From Gemmobacter serpentinus (GTDB lineage: Bacteria > Pseudomonadota > Alphaproteobacteria > Rhodobacterales > Rhodobacteraceae), in contig NZ_WCHR01000004.1 in the NCBI RefSeq assembly GCF_008973825.1, positions 186,001 through 250,000 of the forward strand: a DNA stretch of 64,000 nt, in the 5' to 3' direction. Shown one piece after another: positions 40,551-53,700 of this stretch (position 1 is the stretch's first letter; each line of letters begins with the position of its first letter). The notes under the pieces are model-generated. The model did no database searches. It saw nothing but the letters and a program-made list of their open reading frames with translations, and was not told the DNA's origin. A program made the position numbers and the translations under genes.

Positions 40551-43544
40551 TCAGGCGGCCAGCAGCACCCGCGCCTCAAAGGCCTTGAGGCTGCGCCGCG
40601 CTGCCTGCATCCGCGTCGAAGGCCCAGCCAGATCCGGGAACAGCCCCAGAATTTCATCGCGCTGCGCGTCCTCCATCCCGTCCAATGTCGCCATGGCGGG
40701 TTGGAAACTTTCGGTCAGGCAGCCCTCGGCGCAGATGATCTGATGTTCCTCGAACAGCAGATGCAGATAGGTGATCCCGGTCTGGGGCAGCTCGCGGGTG
40801 ATCCCCGGCAGACCGACCAAATGGGTCGCGGCCACCAGAACCTCGGCCTCACCGAAGACCAGTTCGGCGCGCGGGCCGCTGATCAACATCCGGTGCTGCG
40901 GGCTGACCAGAAGGTCGCGCTCCGGCAGGTTCAGGCCAAGTGCGCCTGCTGCGATGCGGATCGGCCAAAGCGGCGGTGCCGCCAGCAGTTCGGCATGGGT
41001 CAGGCTGCGGCTGCCGCACCACAGCAGCGGCTGCGCGCCCGCGTCCTCTGTCATCACCAGATCGCCCGGGCGCAGATCCTCGACCAGACGCATCCCCTCG
41101 GGCGTGGCAATCCGCGCGCCGGGGGTGAAGCAGGGAATGACCTTTTCGATATTGGAAAAGGTCAGCGAGCCGATGACGTTTCCATTATCGTCCAGAAACT
41201 CAACCACACCATTTTCGCGATTGGTGGAACTGTAGATGACATTGGTCAGCGCCTTGCCGATATTGCGCAGATCCAGCGTGTCATAATCGTCGCCGCCCTC
41301 GCCGCCATCGATCGTATCGCCGATCCCATCGATGCCGATGACAAAAGTATCACGGCCATCGCCGCCAAACATCAGATCTGCGCCGGCACCGCCCTGGATC
41401 CAGTCATTGCCCGCGCCGCCATAGAGCACGTCATCGCCGTCATCGCCCAGCAGATAGTCATCGCCATCGCCGCCATATACCGTGTCATTGCCATGGCCGC
41501 CGAACATGACATCGTCACCAGCGCCGCCAGTGAGCTGATCATTGCCGGTGCCGCCCAACAATGTGTCCTGGCCCTCGCCGCCGAACAGCGCATCATTGTC
41601 GGCGCCGCCGTCCAACGAGTCATCACCATCGCCGCCGACAAGCGTGTCATCGCCCGCATCGCCGAACAACTGATCGTTTTCGGTGCCGCCATCCAGCGAG
41701 TCGCGCCCTTCGCCGCCGAAAAGCTGGTCGCTGCCGGACCCGCCTTCCAGCGTGTCATTGCCGTCCTCGCCATAGAGGATGTCATTGCCGGCATCCCCGT
41801 GCAGAAGATCGTCGCCCGTGCCGCCTAGCAGGCTATCTGCGCCGTCGCCCCCTTCCAGCGTGTCATTGCCGGTGCCCCCCAGAAGGGTGTCATTGCCGAG
41901 ACCGCCATAAAGCTGGTCATTATCGGCCCCGCCATCCAGCCGGTCATTGCCATCGCCGCCAAACAGCTGGTCATTGCCCGCATCGCCGTAAAGCTGATCG
42001 TTGCCCAGACCGCCATCCAGCGTGTCCGCCCCGTCACCGCCATAGGCGGTATCATCGCCTTCGCCGCCCGACAGGCTGTCGGTGCCGATGCCTCCATCCA
42101 GGTAATCATTGCCGGTGCCGCCAAACAGCTGATCATTGCCCGCGCCGCCGAACAGGCGGTCGTCATTGGCTCCACCATCCAGCACGTCATTGCCAAGACC
42201 GCCGATCAGGCTGTCATTGCCATCGCCACCGAACAGCCGGTCATCATCCGCGCCGCCATCCAGCGTATCGTTACCCAAACCGCCGACCAGGCTGTCATTG
42301 CCCTCATCGCCAGAAAGCGCATCATCGCCAATGCCACCATCCAGCGTGTCATTGCCGGTGCCGCCAAACAGCTGATCATTTCCGCCATCGCCGATCAGGT
42401 TGTCATCGCCAAGGCCACCCGAAAGGGTATCGGCACCGTCGCCGCCCTCCAGCCGGTCATTGCCCGCGCCGCCGATCAGGCTGTCATTACCCGCCCCACC
42501 GTAAAGGCTGTCGTGATCCGCGCCACCATCCAGCGTGTCATTGTCATCGCCGCCGTAAAGCGTGTCATTGCCATCACCACCGGACAGGCTGTCTGTCCCG
42601 ACACCGCCATCCAGATAATCGTTGCCGGTGCCACCAAACAGCTGGTCATTGCCATCGCCACCGAACAGACGGTCGTCATTGGCACCGCCATCCAGCGTGT
42701 CGTTGCCCAGGCCGCCGATCAGGCTGTCATTGCCCGCGCCGCCAAACAGGCTGTCGTGATCCGCCCCGCCATCCAGCGTGTCATTGCCAGCCTCGCCATA
42801 GATGGTGTCATTGCCGGCATCGCCTGACAGGCTGTCATTGCCGGTCAGCGCCGCTGTGGACGATCCGATCATCGGGCTGCTGGCCAGATCCTGTGCCGTG
42901 CCGCCGGGCGGGGTCACAGTGCCGTAAAAGGTGTTCCCGCCAAGGTTTTCCCAATAGCGCGCCTCGATCGTATAGCTTTGCCCCGCTTGCAGGACGATGG
43001 TTTGCGACCGCGTGGTCAGCGACTGGTGATAGTCATTGTCCAGCCTGTTGCTGCCATTGGTCCACAACACCGCCGTGCCATCGGCATTGAACAGTTGCAG
43101 CGACGAGCCGTCATCGGATGACAGGCTGAACGTATAGGTTCCGGCCACCGTGGCGGTAAAGGTCGCGGTATAGATGATGCCGAAATCATCGGGGTCGCCC
43201 GAAGCCAGATTGCGCGCGGCAAGGGCTTGGGCATTCACATCGAATGAGGTGGCAAGACCGCTGCCCGCCAGCGTGCCGCTTTCGATCGTGCTCGCCTGAT
43301 TGTTCGCCGCGGTGAAATCGCGGTTATAGACGCGATAGCCCCAGGTCTGCGGGCGGTCACTATCACCATAGATCAGATCGTTGCCGGCACCGCCCGCGGC
43401 GGTATCATTGCCCGCGCCGCCATAGATGGTGTCGGCCCCATCCACGCCAGTGAGCGAGTCGTTGCCGCCGAAACCCGCAACGCTGTCCGCACCGGCTCCT
43501 CCGCCGAGCGTGTCGCTCCCCTTTGTTCCACCATAATTTGCCAT
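40551..43544 (-). CDS. RTX protein with PA14-like domain and C-terminal Hint domain
   Basis: This 997-residue protein is probably secreted by a type I system; it has no Sec signal. A short RTX block (about 1-62) precedes a PA14/GLEYA-like carbohydrate-binding-type domain (about 64-230: [20 protein letters not shown], then [14 protein letters not shown]). A long array of nonapeptides follows (GGxGNDxLxGG), including repeated modules of about 70 residues. From Cys805 ([10 protein letters not shown], codon 41132-41130) runs a 193-residue Hint_2 domain with SPQHRMLI (His884) and C-terminal ESFQP. GGAAGAG precedes ATG 43544. Hint domains can cleave or rearrange at their first Cys; this activity is inferred. 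It has its own gene-level spacing from the next Hint-RTX gene. Confidence 0.9.
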   Translation of the reverse strand: MANYGGTKGSDTLGGGAGADSVAGFGGNDSLTGVDGADTIYGGAGNDTAAGGAGNDLIYGDSDRPQTWGYRVYNRDFTAANNQASTIESGTLAGSGLATSFDVNAQALAARNLASGDPDDFGIIYTATFTATVAGTYTFSLSSDDGSSLQLFNADGTAVLWTNGSNRLDNDYHQSLTTRSQTIVLQAGQSYTIEARYWENLGGNTFYGTVTPPGGTAQDLASSPMIGSSTAALTGNDSLSGDAGNDTIYGEAGNDTLDGGADHDSLFGGAGNDSLIGGLGNDTLDGGANDDRLFGGDGNDQLFGGTGNDYLDGGVGTDSLSGGDGNDTLYGGDDNDTLDGGADHDSLYGGAGNDSLIGGAGNDRLEGGDGADTLSGGLGDDNLIGDGGNDQLFGGTGNDTLDGGIGDDALSGDEGNDSLVGGLGNDTLDGGADDDRLFGGDGNDSLIGGLGNDVLDGGANDDRLFGGAGNDQLFGGTGNDYLDGGIGTDSLSGGEGDDTAYGGDGADTLDGGLGNDQLYGDAGNDQLFGGDGNDRLDGGADNDQLYGGLGNDTLLGGTGNDTLEGGDGADSLLGGTGDDLLHGDAGNDILYGEDGNDTLEGGSGSDQLFGGEGRDSLDGGTENDQLFGDAGDDTLVGGDGDDSLDGGADNDALFGGEGQDTLLGGTGNDQLTGGAGDDVMFGGHGNDTVYGGDGDDYLLGDDGDDVLYGGAGNDWIQGGAGADLMFGGDGRDTFVIGIDGIGDTIDGGEGGDDYDTLDLRNIGKALTNVIYSSTNRENGVVEFLDDNGNVIGSLTFSNIEKVIPCFTPGARIATPEGMRLVEDLRPGDLVMTEDAGAQPLLWCGSRSLTHAELLAAPPLWPIRIAAGALGLNLPERDLLVSPQHRMLISGPRAELVFGEAEVLVAATHLVGLPGITRELPQTGITYLHLLFEEHQIICAEGCLTESFQPAMATLDGMEDAQRDEILGLFPDLAGPSTRMQAARRSLKAFEARVLLAA

Positions 43545-43625
43545 GACTGCTCTTCCGATGCTTCCGCCGGTTTGAGCCGTTTTCGCCCCGCAATGCGGCA
43601 GAGCCGTGGCAAAGCCATGGTTAAA

Positions 43626-43656
43626 GGAAGATTGTCACCGCTGGGGTGACAATCCT
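43626..43656 (-). terminator. Terminator after the giant Hint-RTX gene
   Basis: On the minus strand ATTGTCACC/GGTGACAAT forms a perfect 9-bp stem with a 5-nt loop, followed by CTTCCTTT, about 25 bp after the stop at 43678. It separates this gene from the next RTX gene. Confidence 0.8.
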
Positions 43657-43677
43657 CTTCATTTCCGCGTGATGAAG

Positions 43678-46600
43678 TCAGGCAGACAGCAAGACCCTGG
43701 CCTCGCGGCCTTTCAGGCAGCGCCGCGCCGCAGGAATGACAGCGCCAGACAGCAATCCGGGGAACAGCGCCAGCAATTCATTGCGCTGCGCATCATCCAT
43801 GCCCGCCAGCGTCAGGTCGCCCGGCTGGAAACTTTCCGTCCAGGCCCCATCAGCGCGGATGATCTCATGCTGCGCAAAAGCCACATGGATGTAGCTGATG
43901 CCTTCGGTCGGCAATTGGGAAATGCCGGGCTGGCCTGCCAGATGGGTGGCCGCCACCAGAACTTCGCGTTCACCGAAATACATCTCGCTGCGGGCACTGG
44001 TCATCAACATGCGATGCTGCGGGCTGACCATCATGTCGCGCTGCGGCAGACCGGCACCAAGCGCGCCCTTCGCAATCCGCACCGGGGCGAAATTCGGGTT
44101 GCGCGCCAGCTCGGCCGCACTCAGATCGCGCCGACCGACCCAACGAACCTGCTGATAGCCATTGTCGCGGGTCAGCACCATGTCGCCAACCTGCAGCGCC
44201 TCGACCGGGATCTCTCCTTCAGCGGTGGCGATCAGGCTGCCGGGGGTGAAGCACGGGATGACCTGCTCGATATTGGAGAAGGTCATCGAGCCGATAACAT
44301 TGCCATCATCATCGAGGAACTCGACCACGCCGTTTTCGGAATTGGTCGGATCATAGATGATATTTGTGTGGCGCGGCCCCCAATCGCTGAGATCGAGGAT
44401 GTCGTAATCGTCGCCGCCCTCGCTGCCATCGATCACATCGCCGATGCCAACGCCGGTGAACAGATCGCGGTCGTCGCCACCCGTCAGCGTGTCGGCCCCC
44501 GCCCCGCCATTCAGCGTGTCATTGCCTGCCCCACCCGCCAGGCTGTCATCGCCATCGCCGCCCGACAGCTGGTCATCGCCAATGCCGCCATAAAGCACGT
44601 CATTGCCCGCGCCGCCGTCAAGGCTGTCATCGCCATCTTCGCCAAGCAGCGTGTCATCGCCCTCATCGCCAGACAGCGTGTCATTGCCGGCACCGCCATC
44701 CAGCTGGTCATTGCCGGCACCGCCGTAAAGCTGGTCCTCGCCCGCATCGCCCGAAAGCTGGTCGTCACCATCGCCGCCAAACAGCTGGTCATTGCCAATG
44801 CCGCCCGACAGGCTGTCATCGCCGACCCCACCCTCCAGCGTGTCATCACCTTCGCCACCGGAGAGGCTGTCATTGTCCTGACCGCCATAGAGCAGGTCAT
44901 TCCCGGTGCCGCCGATCAGCGTGTCATTGCCGAAGCCGCCATGGATCGTATCATTGCCCGCGCCGCCATCCAGCAGGTCGCCCTCATCGGCACCACCGCC
45001 GAGATGGGCCTCATAATTGGAGGTGGCCCCCCAGTAAGTCGTGCCATTTTCGGAGCCCGAGACCAGCGTCAAGGGCACAGGTTGCGTCGGATTGGCCACA
45101 GGCCCCTGTGGCACATCGATCTGCCACAGCCCGTTCTGCCCAGTCGACGGGTCTGCAGCGACACCGTAGATCTCGCCATTGGGACCAAGCGCAAGGCCCC
45201 AGGCGGTGTCTGGCAAGGTACCAAGCGTGTGCTGGCCGATGACATTGCCATCGGCATCAAGATCCAGCTTGATCAGCTGCGTGGCATAGGTCGATCCCGG
45301 CACATAGTCATAGCCATTCCATTCCGGGACATACCCGTTCCAGGAAATATAGGCGCTGTCGCCCACGAACAGGAAGTCGCCCGCCGGATATCCACCATTC
45401 GGATCGGTCCACCATTCCGTGGAATTGGCGGGGGCCGCAGGATCGAAGCGATAGATCGAGCTGCCATAGGCCCCATAGCCCATCCCGTCATAACCGAAGG
45501 ACAGGGCATTGTTGCCAGCATAGTTTCCGACCGGGCCGATCAGGGTTTCCGCCCCGGTCGTGGTATCGATCTGGTAAAGCGTGCCGCCAGAGGTGCCATA
45601 GAGCATCCCGTCGGCATTCATCCCGATATCGCCATAGGCGCGCGCCGCCGGACCGACCGCCGTCTTCACGCCGACGCCATTCTCGTCGATGTCGATCCGG
45701 TAGATCGTGCTGGGGTCATTGGCCCAGACGGTCAGACCACCCGGAACCGCAGCCTCATCGGCACCACCATAGATCAGGTCATTGCCTTCGCCGCCCGCGA
45801 TGGTATCGCTGCCGCCCTGGCCGATCAGCGTATCATCACCGTCACCGCCCGAGACAAGGTCGTCGCCGTCGCCCGCGGCCACGCTGTCATTGCCCGCATC
45901 GCCCGCGATCGTGTCGTCGCCCGCGCCGCCATTGAGCGAATCGTCGCCCTCACCGCCGATCAGGCTGTCATTGCCGGCGTCGCCGTTCAGCGTGTCATTG
46001 CCGATGCCGCCATCCAGCGTGTCATCGCCAAGCCCGCCCGAAAGGACGTCATCGCCCTCTTCGCCATAGGCCAGGTCATTCCCGGCCCCCGCGGCGACGG
46101 TGTCATCGCCGGTACCGCCATAGACCGTATCATCGCCCGCACCCGAGGCCACAACATCATTGCCGCCGCCCGCTTGCACCAGATCATCATCGTCCTGGGT
46201 CTGGTTGTCCCCGGCGTCGATCCGGTCGCCTTGCGGATCGCCGGTATAGTCTGCATCGATCGTGTCATCGCCATCCGTGCCTTCGACGATGTAGTTCGGC
46301 GGCACCACGACATTGCCATCGGCAATGACGTGTTCGATATTGATGAATTCCAGCAGCGAGCCGTCATTGAAATGAACCGTGCCGTTTTCGGCATTGATCG
46401 GATCAAAGACGATATGGCTGACATCGTTGACGATCAGCGTGTCATCATCGGTGCCGGTGGTGACCGTCTCGCCGCCATCGACGAAATCACCGCCGCCGCC
46501 ATAGATCACATCGGCGTCGTCCTCGCCCAGCAGGGTATCGGCCCCGGCCCCGCCGTATAGTGTATCCGCCCCGTCCGAGCCCTTGACGATATCGTCGCCA

Positions 46601-49600
46601 TCATCGCCATGTACCTCGTCATCGCCGCCCGATCCGGTGATGGTGTCATTGCCTGCACCCCCATAGACAGTGTCGGTGCCAAAGCCGCCATAAACCTCGT
46701 CATTGCCGTCGCCGCCATAGACGTGGTCATCATCGGCCCCCCCATAGACGGAGTCATCTCCCGCGCCACCATAGACCGTGTCATTGCCCGCATCGCCGCG
46801 CACAAAGTCATTGCCCTCGTCGCCCGACAGCGTGTCATTCCCGGTGCCGCCCTCCATATAGTCGTCGCCGTCATTGCCCATCAGGCTGTCATTGCCGTCG
46901 CCACCATAGATCAGGTCATTGCCTGCACCGCCATCAATGGTGTCATGACCACCGCCCGACAGCACCTCGTCATTGCCGGCACCGGTTGAAATGGTCAGGT
47001 CGGCATTACTGGAGGTCGCATAGATCCCGTCATTGCCCGCGCCAGTCTGGAAATTCTCGAAATCATCGAAGAAACCGCCGGTCGTGCCGGAATGCGCGTC
47101 ATAGCTGCCGGATTCGTCGCCCGAGAACGAGATATTCACCCCGGAATCGACCAGGCTCATGTCCAGCGTATCGTGATCGTCGCCGGTGGAGCCACCAAAC
47201 AACGTATCGGTGCCGTCTTCTTCGTTCAGGCGAACGGTGTCGGCATCGGCCCCGCCATAGACCAGATCATTGCCCTTGCCGCCGATCAGCGTGTCATCGC
47301 CGGTCTCGCCATAGATCGTGTCATCGCCATCAAGGCCAAAGACACCGTCATCGCCCTCGCCGCCAAAGACCAGATCATTGCCAAGGCCAGCATTGATCGT
47401 GTCATTGCCGCCATAACCAAAAATGGTGTCATGAATGCCATCGCTGCCATCGATCTGGTCGCCCTGACCATCGGCATAGTTGACGCCCATCGAGTCATTG
47501 CCCGAGGTGCCATCGACCGCACCGGTGATCTCGATCCGCTCGATCTCGGAGAAGGTCAACGAGCCGCCATCATTGAAATGGATGGTGCCAGCCTCGTTAT
47601 CGCCGCCGCCATAGACGATCTCGCGCACATCAGAGACGATCAGCAGGTCATTGTCTTCGCCGGTGGTGACACCTTCGCCACCGATCACCACATCGCCCGC
47701 ATGGCCATAGATGGTATCGGCATCGCTGCCGCCGCTCAGCGTGTCACCGGCGCTGTCGCCGCCGCCATACAGCACATCTGCGCCGTCACCGCCATCCAGG
47801 CTGTCGGCACCCTTGCCTGCCTGCAATGCGTCATTGCCGGCCCCGCCTTGCAGGGTGTCATTGCCGTCGCCACCATCCAGACTGTCGTCGCCCGCGCCGC
47901 CCGTCAGCAGGTCATTGCCGGCCCCACCAGTCAGAATGTCGGAACCCTGACCGCCGTAAATCGTATCATTGCCATCGCCGCCTTCCAGCGTATCGTCATG
48001 GCCAGGTGCCATATTGCCGTCGGCCTGCACGAGATCGGTGTAGTGCAGCCCCGTCACATCGGCGAAGATCGGGCTTTGCACAGCTGGATCATTGCTGGAG
48101 GTCCAGGTGATCACGTCCCCATCCTGCACCGCGATATCATAGCTGTAGAACAGGTTGGTATTGTCGCTGCCGATCTGGATGACCCAGGCATTGCCGGTCT
48201 CGCCCGTCGTGGCATTGTAGATGTCGCTTTGTGCGACAGCATAGACCGGCGTTCCGGCGGGAAAAGTCACCTGCGCATAATTCGGAACCGAGCCCGTATA
48301 GCTGACCACCTTGGTGATGGTGACCGGCGAGGTCAGAACCTGATTTCCGTTTGCATCGACCGGGCTGCCACCGCCGCCCGAATGATCCTCAAGCGCCGGG
48401 TCATCATCCGAAACCTGGATGGTTGCGGCATCCGCGGCCCCATTGAAGGTGGCCGTGCCATTCACATAAGTGACCCAATTGCTGATGGGCATATTGCTGG
48501 AGTTCAGCGCGAACAGGCCAAAGCTGAAACTGCCTGGTGCTGCGCCCGCGCCGGTATCCCAGGGCTCGTCGCCATAGATCACGTCATCGCCTGCGCCGCC
48601 TTGCACCAGATCGTTGCCCGTGCCGCCCGTCAGCAGGTCATTGCCGTCTTCGCCCAACAGGGTGTCATTGCCCGCATGGCCCGCCAGCGTGTCATTGCCG
48701 TCACCGCCATAGGCAAGATCATCGTCATCATGGCCCCAGACGCTGTCATCGCCCGCACCGCCATAAAGCGTGTCATCCCCGGGGCCGGACAGGATCGTGT
48801 CATTGCCTTCGCCGCCATAGACCAGATCATTGCCGGTATTGGCGAAAAGGTAATCATCCCCGGCCCCACCGTCCAGCGTGTCGTCATAAGCGCCGGCTTC
48901 CAGGGTATCGTTGCCCTCGCCGCCATCAAGGCTGCTATTGCCTGTGGCGCTGCCGCTATGAAGATGATCGTCCCCCGCACCGCCGCGCAGCGTATCCTCG
49001 CCCTCGCCGCCATAAAGCGTGTCGTTGCCGATCCCGCCCAGCATCACGTCATCGCCCGCGTCGCCATACATATGGTCGTCGCCCTCATCGCCCGCGAGCA
49101 GGTCATTGCCCGCACCGCCATGGATCAGGTCATTGTCCGCGCCGCCAGAGACGCTGTCATCCCCTTCCCCGGCATAGATGGTGTCATTGCCCGCGCCGCC
49201 ATAGACGATATCGTCATTGCCAGTGCTGCCATTCAGCCCGGTTGCATCATTGCTGTCGATCAGGTCTCCATCGGGATCGCCGACATAGTTTCCATCGATC
49301 CGATCATCGCCGGAAGTGCCTGAAACAATGCCATCCTTGCTGGCCGTCGCGGCGGTATGCATCGTGACATAGCCGACATCCTTGTTCCCCATGCCGTCAT
49401 CAACGGTATAGGAAAAGGCTTCGGACCCGGTCTCACCATTTGAGAAGACCGTTACCGTGCCATCCGCATTCAGCTGCACCTGATGGCCCGATTGCAGGGT
49501 CACGGTCTGCCCCGGAACCACATCCTGCCCGTTGATCTGGGTGATGGTCAGATTGGAGCCTTCGGGGTGATCATCATTGGCCAGAATGTCAAAGGTGCGG

Positions 49601-50364
49601 GTCTCATTGGTGAGCACATTCACTTCGTCGTCAAAGGCCAGCGTATAGGTCTGGATGCTTTCGCCCATGATCAGCAGGTTGGAATCGACCACGCTGTCAC
49701 CACCATCGGCGATGCCGATGCGCAGCGAATTCAGCTCACCCGGGTTGACCTTGGCCTTGATGGACAAGACATAGGTGAAGCCGTCCATCTCGGTGTTGTA
49801 TTGGTCCTGAGTGTTGTCGACATAAAGATTCTGGTTCGAACCCGAATTCACCGTATCAATCGACACCGTGCCCGAGATGGCGATGGTGGCAGGCACCAGA
49901 ACACCATTGACCCAGACCCCGAATGCGTCGTTCACGCCACTATTGACATATTCCGGGTATTCGTCCGACGAGAACACGAAGTTCATCGTGATCATGTCAC
50001 CGTCAGGAATGAAGTCGACATTCAGGATCGCACCGTCATGGGTGGACACACCTGCAATGCCATCCAGCCCCGGATCCCCCTCGACCCCGTGGTCAAGATC
50101 GGTGGTGATTGCCGACTGGCTGTTCGTATCGGTCGTGCCGCTGTCATTGGTGAAGTTGCGCACATTGCCGGTGGACAGGATCACCCCGGTATCGGTCGGC
50201 GAGACGCCCGGAATGGTGGTTAAGGCCCCTGAATAGACCCCCGAGGCCAGAGGATCGCCCTCGAACCATGCGTTCTGGACCGTAATACCATTGCCGAAAA
50301 TGGCATTGGCCATATCCATGGCGGAGGCATCGGTATCGATTGTCAGGGCTTGCGCTGTGGGCAT
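43678..50364 (-). CDS. Giant RTX protein with choice-of-anchor-L, Ig-like and C-terminal Hint domains
   Basis: This is a 2228-residue protein. Residues about 1-215 match the choice-of-anchor-L type ([37 protein letters not shown]); about 218-310 is Ig/cadherin-like ([18 protein letters not shown]). Long RTX arrays are interrupted by a beta-rich insertion (about 48546-48010) and a propeller-like segment (about 45745-45000: [28 protein letters not shown]). The Hint domain starts at Cys2038 ([10 protein letters not shown]) with SPQHRMLM 76 residues later. The frame opens with GTG at 50373, but ATG 50364 three codons later is equally likely. It is probably a Ca-dependent surface or extracellular adhesin; that function is inferred from architecture. 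Confidence 0.9.
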   Translation of the reverse strand: MPTAQALTIDTDASAMDMANAIFGNGITVQNAWFEGDPLASGVYSGALTTIPGVSPTDTGVILSTGNVRNFTNDSGTTDTNSQSAITTDLDHGVEGDPGLDGIAGVSTHDGAILNVDFIPDGDMITMNFVFSSDEYPEYVNSGVNDAFGVWVNGVLVPATIAISGTVSIDTVNSGSNQNLYVDNTQDQYNTEMDGFTYVLSIKAKVNPGELNSLRIGIADGGDSVVDSNLLIMGESIQTYTLAFDDEVNVLTNETRTFDILANDDHPEGSNLTITQINGQDVVPGQTVTLQSGHQVQLNADGTVTVFSNGETGSEAFSYTVDDGMGNKDVGYVTMHTAATASKDGIVSGTSGDDRIDGNYVGDPDGDLIDSNDATGLNGSTGNDDIVYGGAGNDTIYAGEGDDSVSGGADNDLIHGGAGNDLLAGDEGDDHMYGDAGDDVMLGGIGNDTLYGGEGEDTLRGGAGDDHLHSGSATGNSSLDGGEGNDTLEAGAYDDTLDGGAGDDYLFANTGNDLVYGGEGNDTILSGPGDDTLYGGAGDDSVWGHDDDDLAYGGDGNDTLAGHAGNDTLLGEDGNDLLTGGTGNDLVQGGAGDDVIYGDEPWDTGAGAAPGSFSFGLFALNSSNMPISNWVTYVNGTATFNGAADAATIQVSDDDPALEDHSGGGGSPVDANGNQVLTSPVTITKVVSYTGSVPNYAQVTFPAGTPVYAVAQSDIYNATTGETGNAWVIQIGSDNTNLFYSYDIAVQDGDVITWTSSNDPAVQSPIFADVTGLHYTDLVQADGNMAPGHDDTLEGGDGNDTIYGGQGSDILTGGAGNDLLTGGAGDDSLDGGDGNDTLQGGAGNDALQAGKGADSLDGGDGADVLYGGGDSAGDTLSGGSDADTIYGHAGDVVIGGEGVTTGEDNDLLIVSDVREIVYGGGDNEAGTIHFNDGGSLTFSEIERIEITGAVDGTSGNDSMGVNYADGQGDQIDGSDGIHDTIFGYGGNDTINAGLGNDLVFGGEGDDGVFGLDGDDTIYGETGDDTLIGGKGNDLVYGGADADTVRLNEEDGTDTLFGGSTGDDHDTLDMSLVDSGVNISFSGDESGSYDAHSGTTGGFFDDFENFQTGAGNDGIYATSSNADLTISTGAGNDEVLSGGGHDTIDGGAGNDLIYGGDGNDSLMGNDGDDYMEGGTGNDTLSGDEGNDFVRGDAGNDTVYGGAGDDSVYGGADDDHVYGGDGNDEVYGGFGTDTVYGGAGNDTITGSGGDDEVHGDDGDDIVKGSDGADTLYGGAGADTLLGEDDADVIYGGGGDFVDGGETVTTGTDDDTLIVNDVSHIVFDPINAENGTVHFNDGSLLEFINIEHVIADGNVVVPPNYIVEGTDGDDTIDADYTGDPQGDRIDAGDNQTQDDDDLVQAGGGNDVVASGAGDDTVYGGTGDDTVAAGAGNDLAYGEEGDDVLSGGLGDDTLDGGIGNDTLNGDAGNDSLIGGEGDDSLNGGAGDDTIAGDAGNDSVAAGDGDDLVSGGDGDDTLIGQGGSDTIAGGEGNDLIYGGADEAAVPGGLTVWANDPSTIYRIDIDENGVGVKTAVGPAARAYGDIGMNADGMLYGTSGGTLYQIDTTTGAETLIGPVGNYAGNNALSFGYDGMGYGAYGSSIYRFDPAAPANSTEWWTDPNGGYPAGDFLFVGDSAYISWNGYVPEWNGYDYVPGSTYATQLIKLDLDADGNVIGQHTLGTLPDTAWGLALGPNGEIYGVAADPSTGQNGLWQIDVPQGPVANPTQPVPLTLVSGSENGTTYWGATSNYEAHLGGGADEGDLLDGGAGNDTIHGGFGNDTLIGGTGNDLLYGGQDNDSLSGGEGDDTLEGGVGDDSLSGGIGNDQLFGGDGDDQLSGDAGEDQLYGGAGNDQLDGGAGNDTLSGDEGDDTLLGEDGDDSLDGGAGNDVLYGGIGDDQLSGGDGDDSLAGGAGNDTLNGGAGADTLTGGDDRDLFTGVGIGDVIDGSEGGDDYDILDLSDWGPRHTNIIYDPTNSENGVVEFLDDDGNVIGSMTFSNIEQVIPCFTPGSLIATAEGEIPVEALQVGDMVLTRDNGYQQVRWVGRRDLSAAELARNPNFAPVRIAKGALGAGLPQRDMMVSPQHRMLMTSARSEMYFGEREVLVAATHLAGQPGISQLPTEGISYIHVAFAQHEIIRADGAWTESFQPGDLTLAGMDDAQRNELLALFPGLLSGAVIPAARRCLKGREARVLLSA

Positions 50365-50671
50365 GGCGATCACTCTTCAGAAGAACGGGAACGGGAAAAC
50401 GGGGCTTGGCACAAGGAATATGAGGAACGGCAAGAAGGGTCCGCAGGCTGACCACCTGCAAACCCGGAACTGGATCGAACAACGTTCATACAGAGCCTCA
50501 CAATCACACAGGGATGGGCTGCAAACTGACGCAGCGCACCTTTCTGGATCGTGAATAGAGGCCGAACTTGTCTGAAAAATGGGGCAGTTATGGCCGAGTT
50601 CGGTCAAATCCTGCCGATTATGGCAAGATCGCGGCATATGTCGTGGCCGCCAACCGCAGGACGTGGAAACG

Positions 50672-50698
50672 AAAAAGAGGCCCCGAGGGACCTCTTTT
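50672..50698 (-). terminator. Terminator after the LamG Hint-RTX gene
   Basis: The minus strand reads AAAAGAGGTCCC, loop, then GGCCTCTTTTTC: a stem around AAAGAGG/CCTCTTT with a trailing T-run, 49 bp past the stop at 50747. The flanking A-run makes it potentially bidirectional. Confidence 0.85.
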
Positions 50699-50746
50699 CC
50701 TTGTTGCGCAGGGAATATCCCCCGCGCAGCTGCATAACTGGTTGCG

Positions 50747-53700
50747 TTACTTGATCAGCAGTTTTGCTTCATGCTTTTTCAGCGTGCGACGGGCGGCACC
50801 ATAGCTCTCGCGGCCTTCCTCGGTCTTCAGATCCGGGAATAGCTCGAAGATCTCGTTGCGCTGCGCATTGCCCATGCCCTTCAGCGTGTAGTCGCCGGGC
50901 TGGAAGCTTTCGGTCCAGGCCCCGTTCGACAGCACGACCTCGTGACGGTCGAACATGAAGTGCAGATAGGAGGTGCCCATGCTGTCCACCTCATGGATGC
51001 CGCGGCCCGCCACCAGATGCTTGGCCGCGACCAGCACCTCATGCTCGTCGAAATACAGCGCGGTGCGGTCATTGGCGACCAGCACGCGGTGGTTCGGCGA
51101 GACCATCATGTCGCGCTCCGGCAGCCCGTTGCCGAGCGAACCCTGACGGATCAGGATCGGCTTCAGATGCGGGTTCAGCGACAGGTCGGCCCAGGTCAGA
51201 TCCTTGCGGCCGACCCAGCGGATCTGCTGGATGCCATTGTCACGGGTGATGACACGGTCGCCTGCCTGCAACTGTTCGACCGGGATCTCGCCGCGCGGGG
51301 TGGCGATCAGCGTGCCGGGGGTGAAGCAGGGGATGACATTCTCGATATTGGTGAAGGTCAGCGTCCCGGTGACATTGCCGTCACGATCCAGGAAGTCGAC
51401 CACACCATTCTCGATATTGTCCGGGTCATAGGTGATCCGCAGCGGGCCTGCGCCACGCAGGTCCAGCGTGTCATAGTCGTCGCCGCCCTCGCCCCCGTCG
51501 ATCACATCGCCAAGACCATCGGTCGGGGCATCAATGATGAAGGTGTCGCGGTCGTCGCCACCATACATGCTGTCCGCACCCTGACCGCCGCGCAGCGTGT
51601 CATTGCCCTCGTCGCCATGCAGCTCGTCGTCGTCGATACCGCCATCCAGCGAGTCATTGCCGGTGCCACCATAAAGCGTGTCATCGTCGTCCTGACCAAA
51701 GATGGTGTCATTGCCGGCACCGCCATAGATCAGGTCGCGGGCATTGTCGGGCCGCAGGTCGGTCGCGTCCGGGATATTGACCGCATCCGGCACATCGGGG
51801 CCATAGCCGCCATAGGCCAGATCGTTGCCATCGCCGAGGCTGATGGTGTCCGATCCCTCGCCGCCGATGACGGTGTCATCGCCATCGCCCGCATCGACCA
51901 CATCGGCATCGACGCCCGAGTCGATATGATCATTGCCGCTGCCGCCATAGATGGTGTCGGCATCGTCGCCGGTGCGGATCGTGTCATTGCCCGCGCCGCC
52001 ATAGACCAGATCGCGGTCGTCATTCGGGTCGGTATCGGCGGGCCAGAGGCCCGGATAGTCGATATCGGGGCGCGGAATGGGCGCGCTGGTATCGATCACA
52101 TCATCGCCATCGCCGCCATCGACGGTGTCACTGCCCGGGCCACCGATGATGGTGTCATTGCCCGCACCGCCATCCAGGCTGTCATCGCCCGGACCGCCAT
52201 CGATGCTGTCATTGCCATTGCCACCATAGACGGTGTCATCGCCAAGACCCGAACGGATGGTGTCATCGCCATCGCCTGCGCGCACCCGGTCATCATTGGG
52301 CGCATCACCCGGGATGATCGCGTCATTGCCATCGATGCGGTCGCCATCGCGCGGATCGACATAGCTGTCATCGATCAGATCATTGCCCGGCGTGCCATCG
52401 ACCCAGCCGTCACGACCATTGGTCGGATCGGTGAGAACATTCTCGATATTGACGAAGGTCGCGGTGCCGGTCTCGGCGCCATCAGCATCATAGAAGGTGA
52501 TGGTGCCGTTTTCGGCATTGTCGGGATCGTAGACAATCGACAGCGGGCCAGAGCCGCGCAGATCAAGCGTGTCGTAATCGTCGCCATTCTCGGAGCCATC
52601 GATATGATCGCCCGGGCCAGCCCCGATAAAGGTATCGCGGTCGCCGCCACCGATCAGCGTATCGGCACCCTGGCCACCATAGATGGTGTCATTGCCCTCG
52701 CCGCCATAGATCAGATCATCATCGATGCCACCATAAAGCAGGTCATTGCCCTGACCGCCATAGATCGTGTCGTCGTCATCGCCGCCATAGATCGTGTCAT
52801 TGCCCAAGCCGCCGAACAGCAGGTCACGGTCATTGTTCGGATCGGGATCGACATCATCGGTCAGATGGGTCGGATCGGTCGAGGTGTCGACCGGGCCGCC
52901 ATAGATCAGGTCGTCGCCACGGTCGCCGGTGACGGTGTCGTTGCCCTCGCCCGCAATCACGGTGTCATCGCCGCCAGCGGCGGTCACGCTGTCATCGTCA
53001 ACGCCGGCATAGATCAGGTCATTGCCACCGCCCGCATGGATGGTGTCATTGTCGTCGCCGGTATAGATCGTGTCATCACCGTCACCGGCCGAGACATTGT
53101 CGCGGTCGTCATTCGGGTCACCATCCGCCGGGTAAAGGCCGGGAAAGTCACGGTCGGGCGAGCCCTCGTCACCGCTGTTGCGGGTGTCGATCAGGTCATT
53201 GCCCTGGCCGCCGACCACGCTGTCATTGCCCGCGCCGCCATAAAGCTGGTCATCCTCGGGGCCGCCAACCAGCGTGTCATCGCCATCGCCGCCATAGAGC
53301 ACGTCCTGACCGTAATCGCCGGTCAGGCTGTCATTGCCCGCACCGCCATACAGCGTGTCATTGCCCGCGCCACCGATCAGGGTGTCATTGCCCTCGTCGC
53401 CATGCAGCTCGTCATCGCCCGTGCCGCCCGCTGCGCTGTCATCGCCGGTGCCGCCATAAACGGTGTCATCGCCCAGACCAGACAGGATCGTGTCATTGCC
53501 CGCACCCGCAACGACGCGATCGTCATTCGGATTGTCACCCGGAATGATCGCGTCATTGGCGTCGATGCGGTCGCCATCGGTCGGATCGACATAGGATCCG
53601 TCGATCAGATCATCGCCATCGGTGCCGCGCACGATGCCATCCGGGCCAGTGCCGGGCGTGGTGTCAACGGTATCGGACAGCGAGAAATATTCGACCGAAC

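Noticed and set aside
41561-43090. Arg/His/Cys-rich 509-codon frame resembling a metal-binding protein
   Set aside because: Composition is produced by reading GCC/CGC-rich antisense RTX repeats in another frame; not a real protein.
43606-49323. Open frames of 984 and 743 codons antisense to the giant RTX gene
   Set aside because: Same repeat-driven absence of stops; low-complexity Ile/Ala/Val composition and no recognisable domain.
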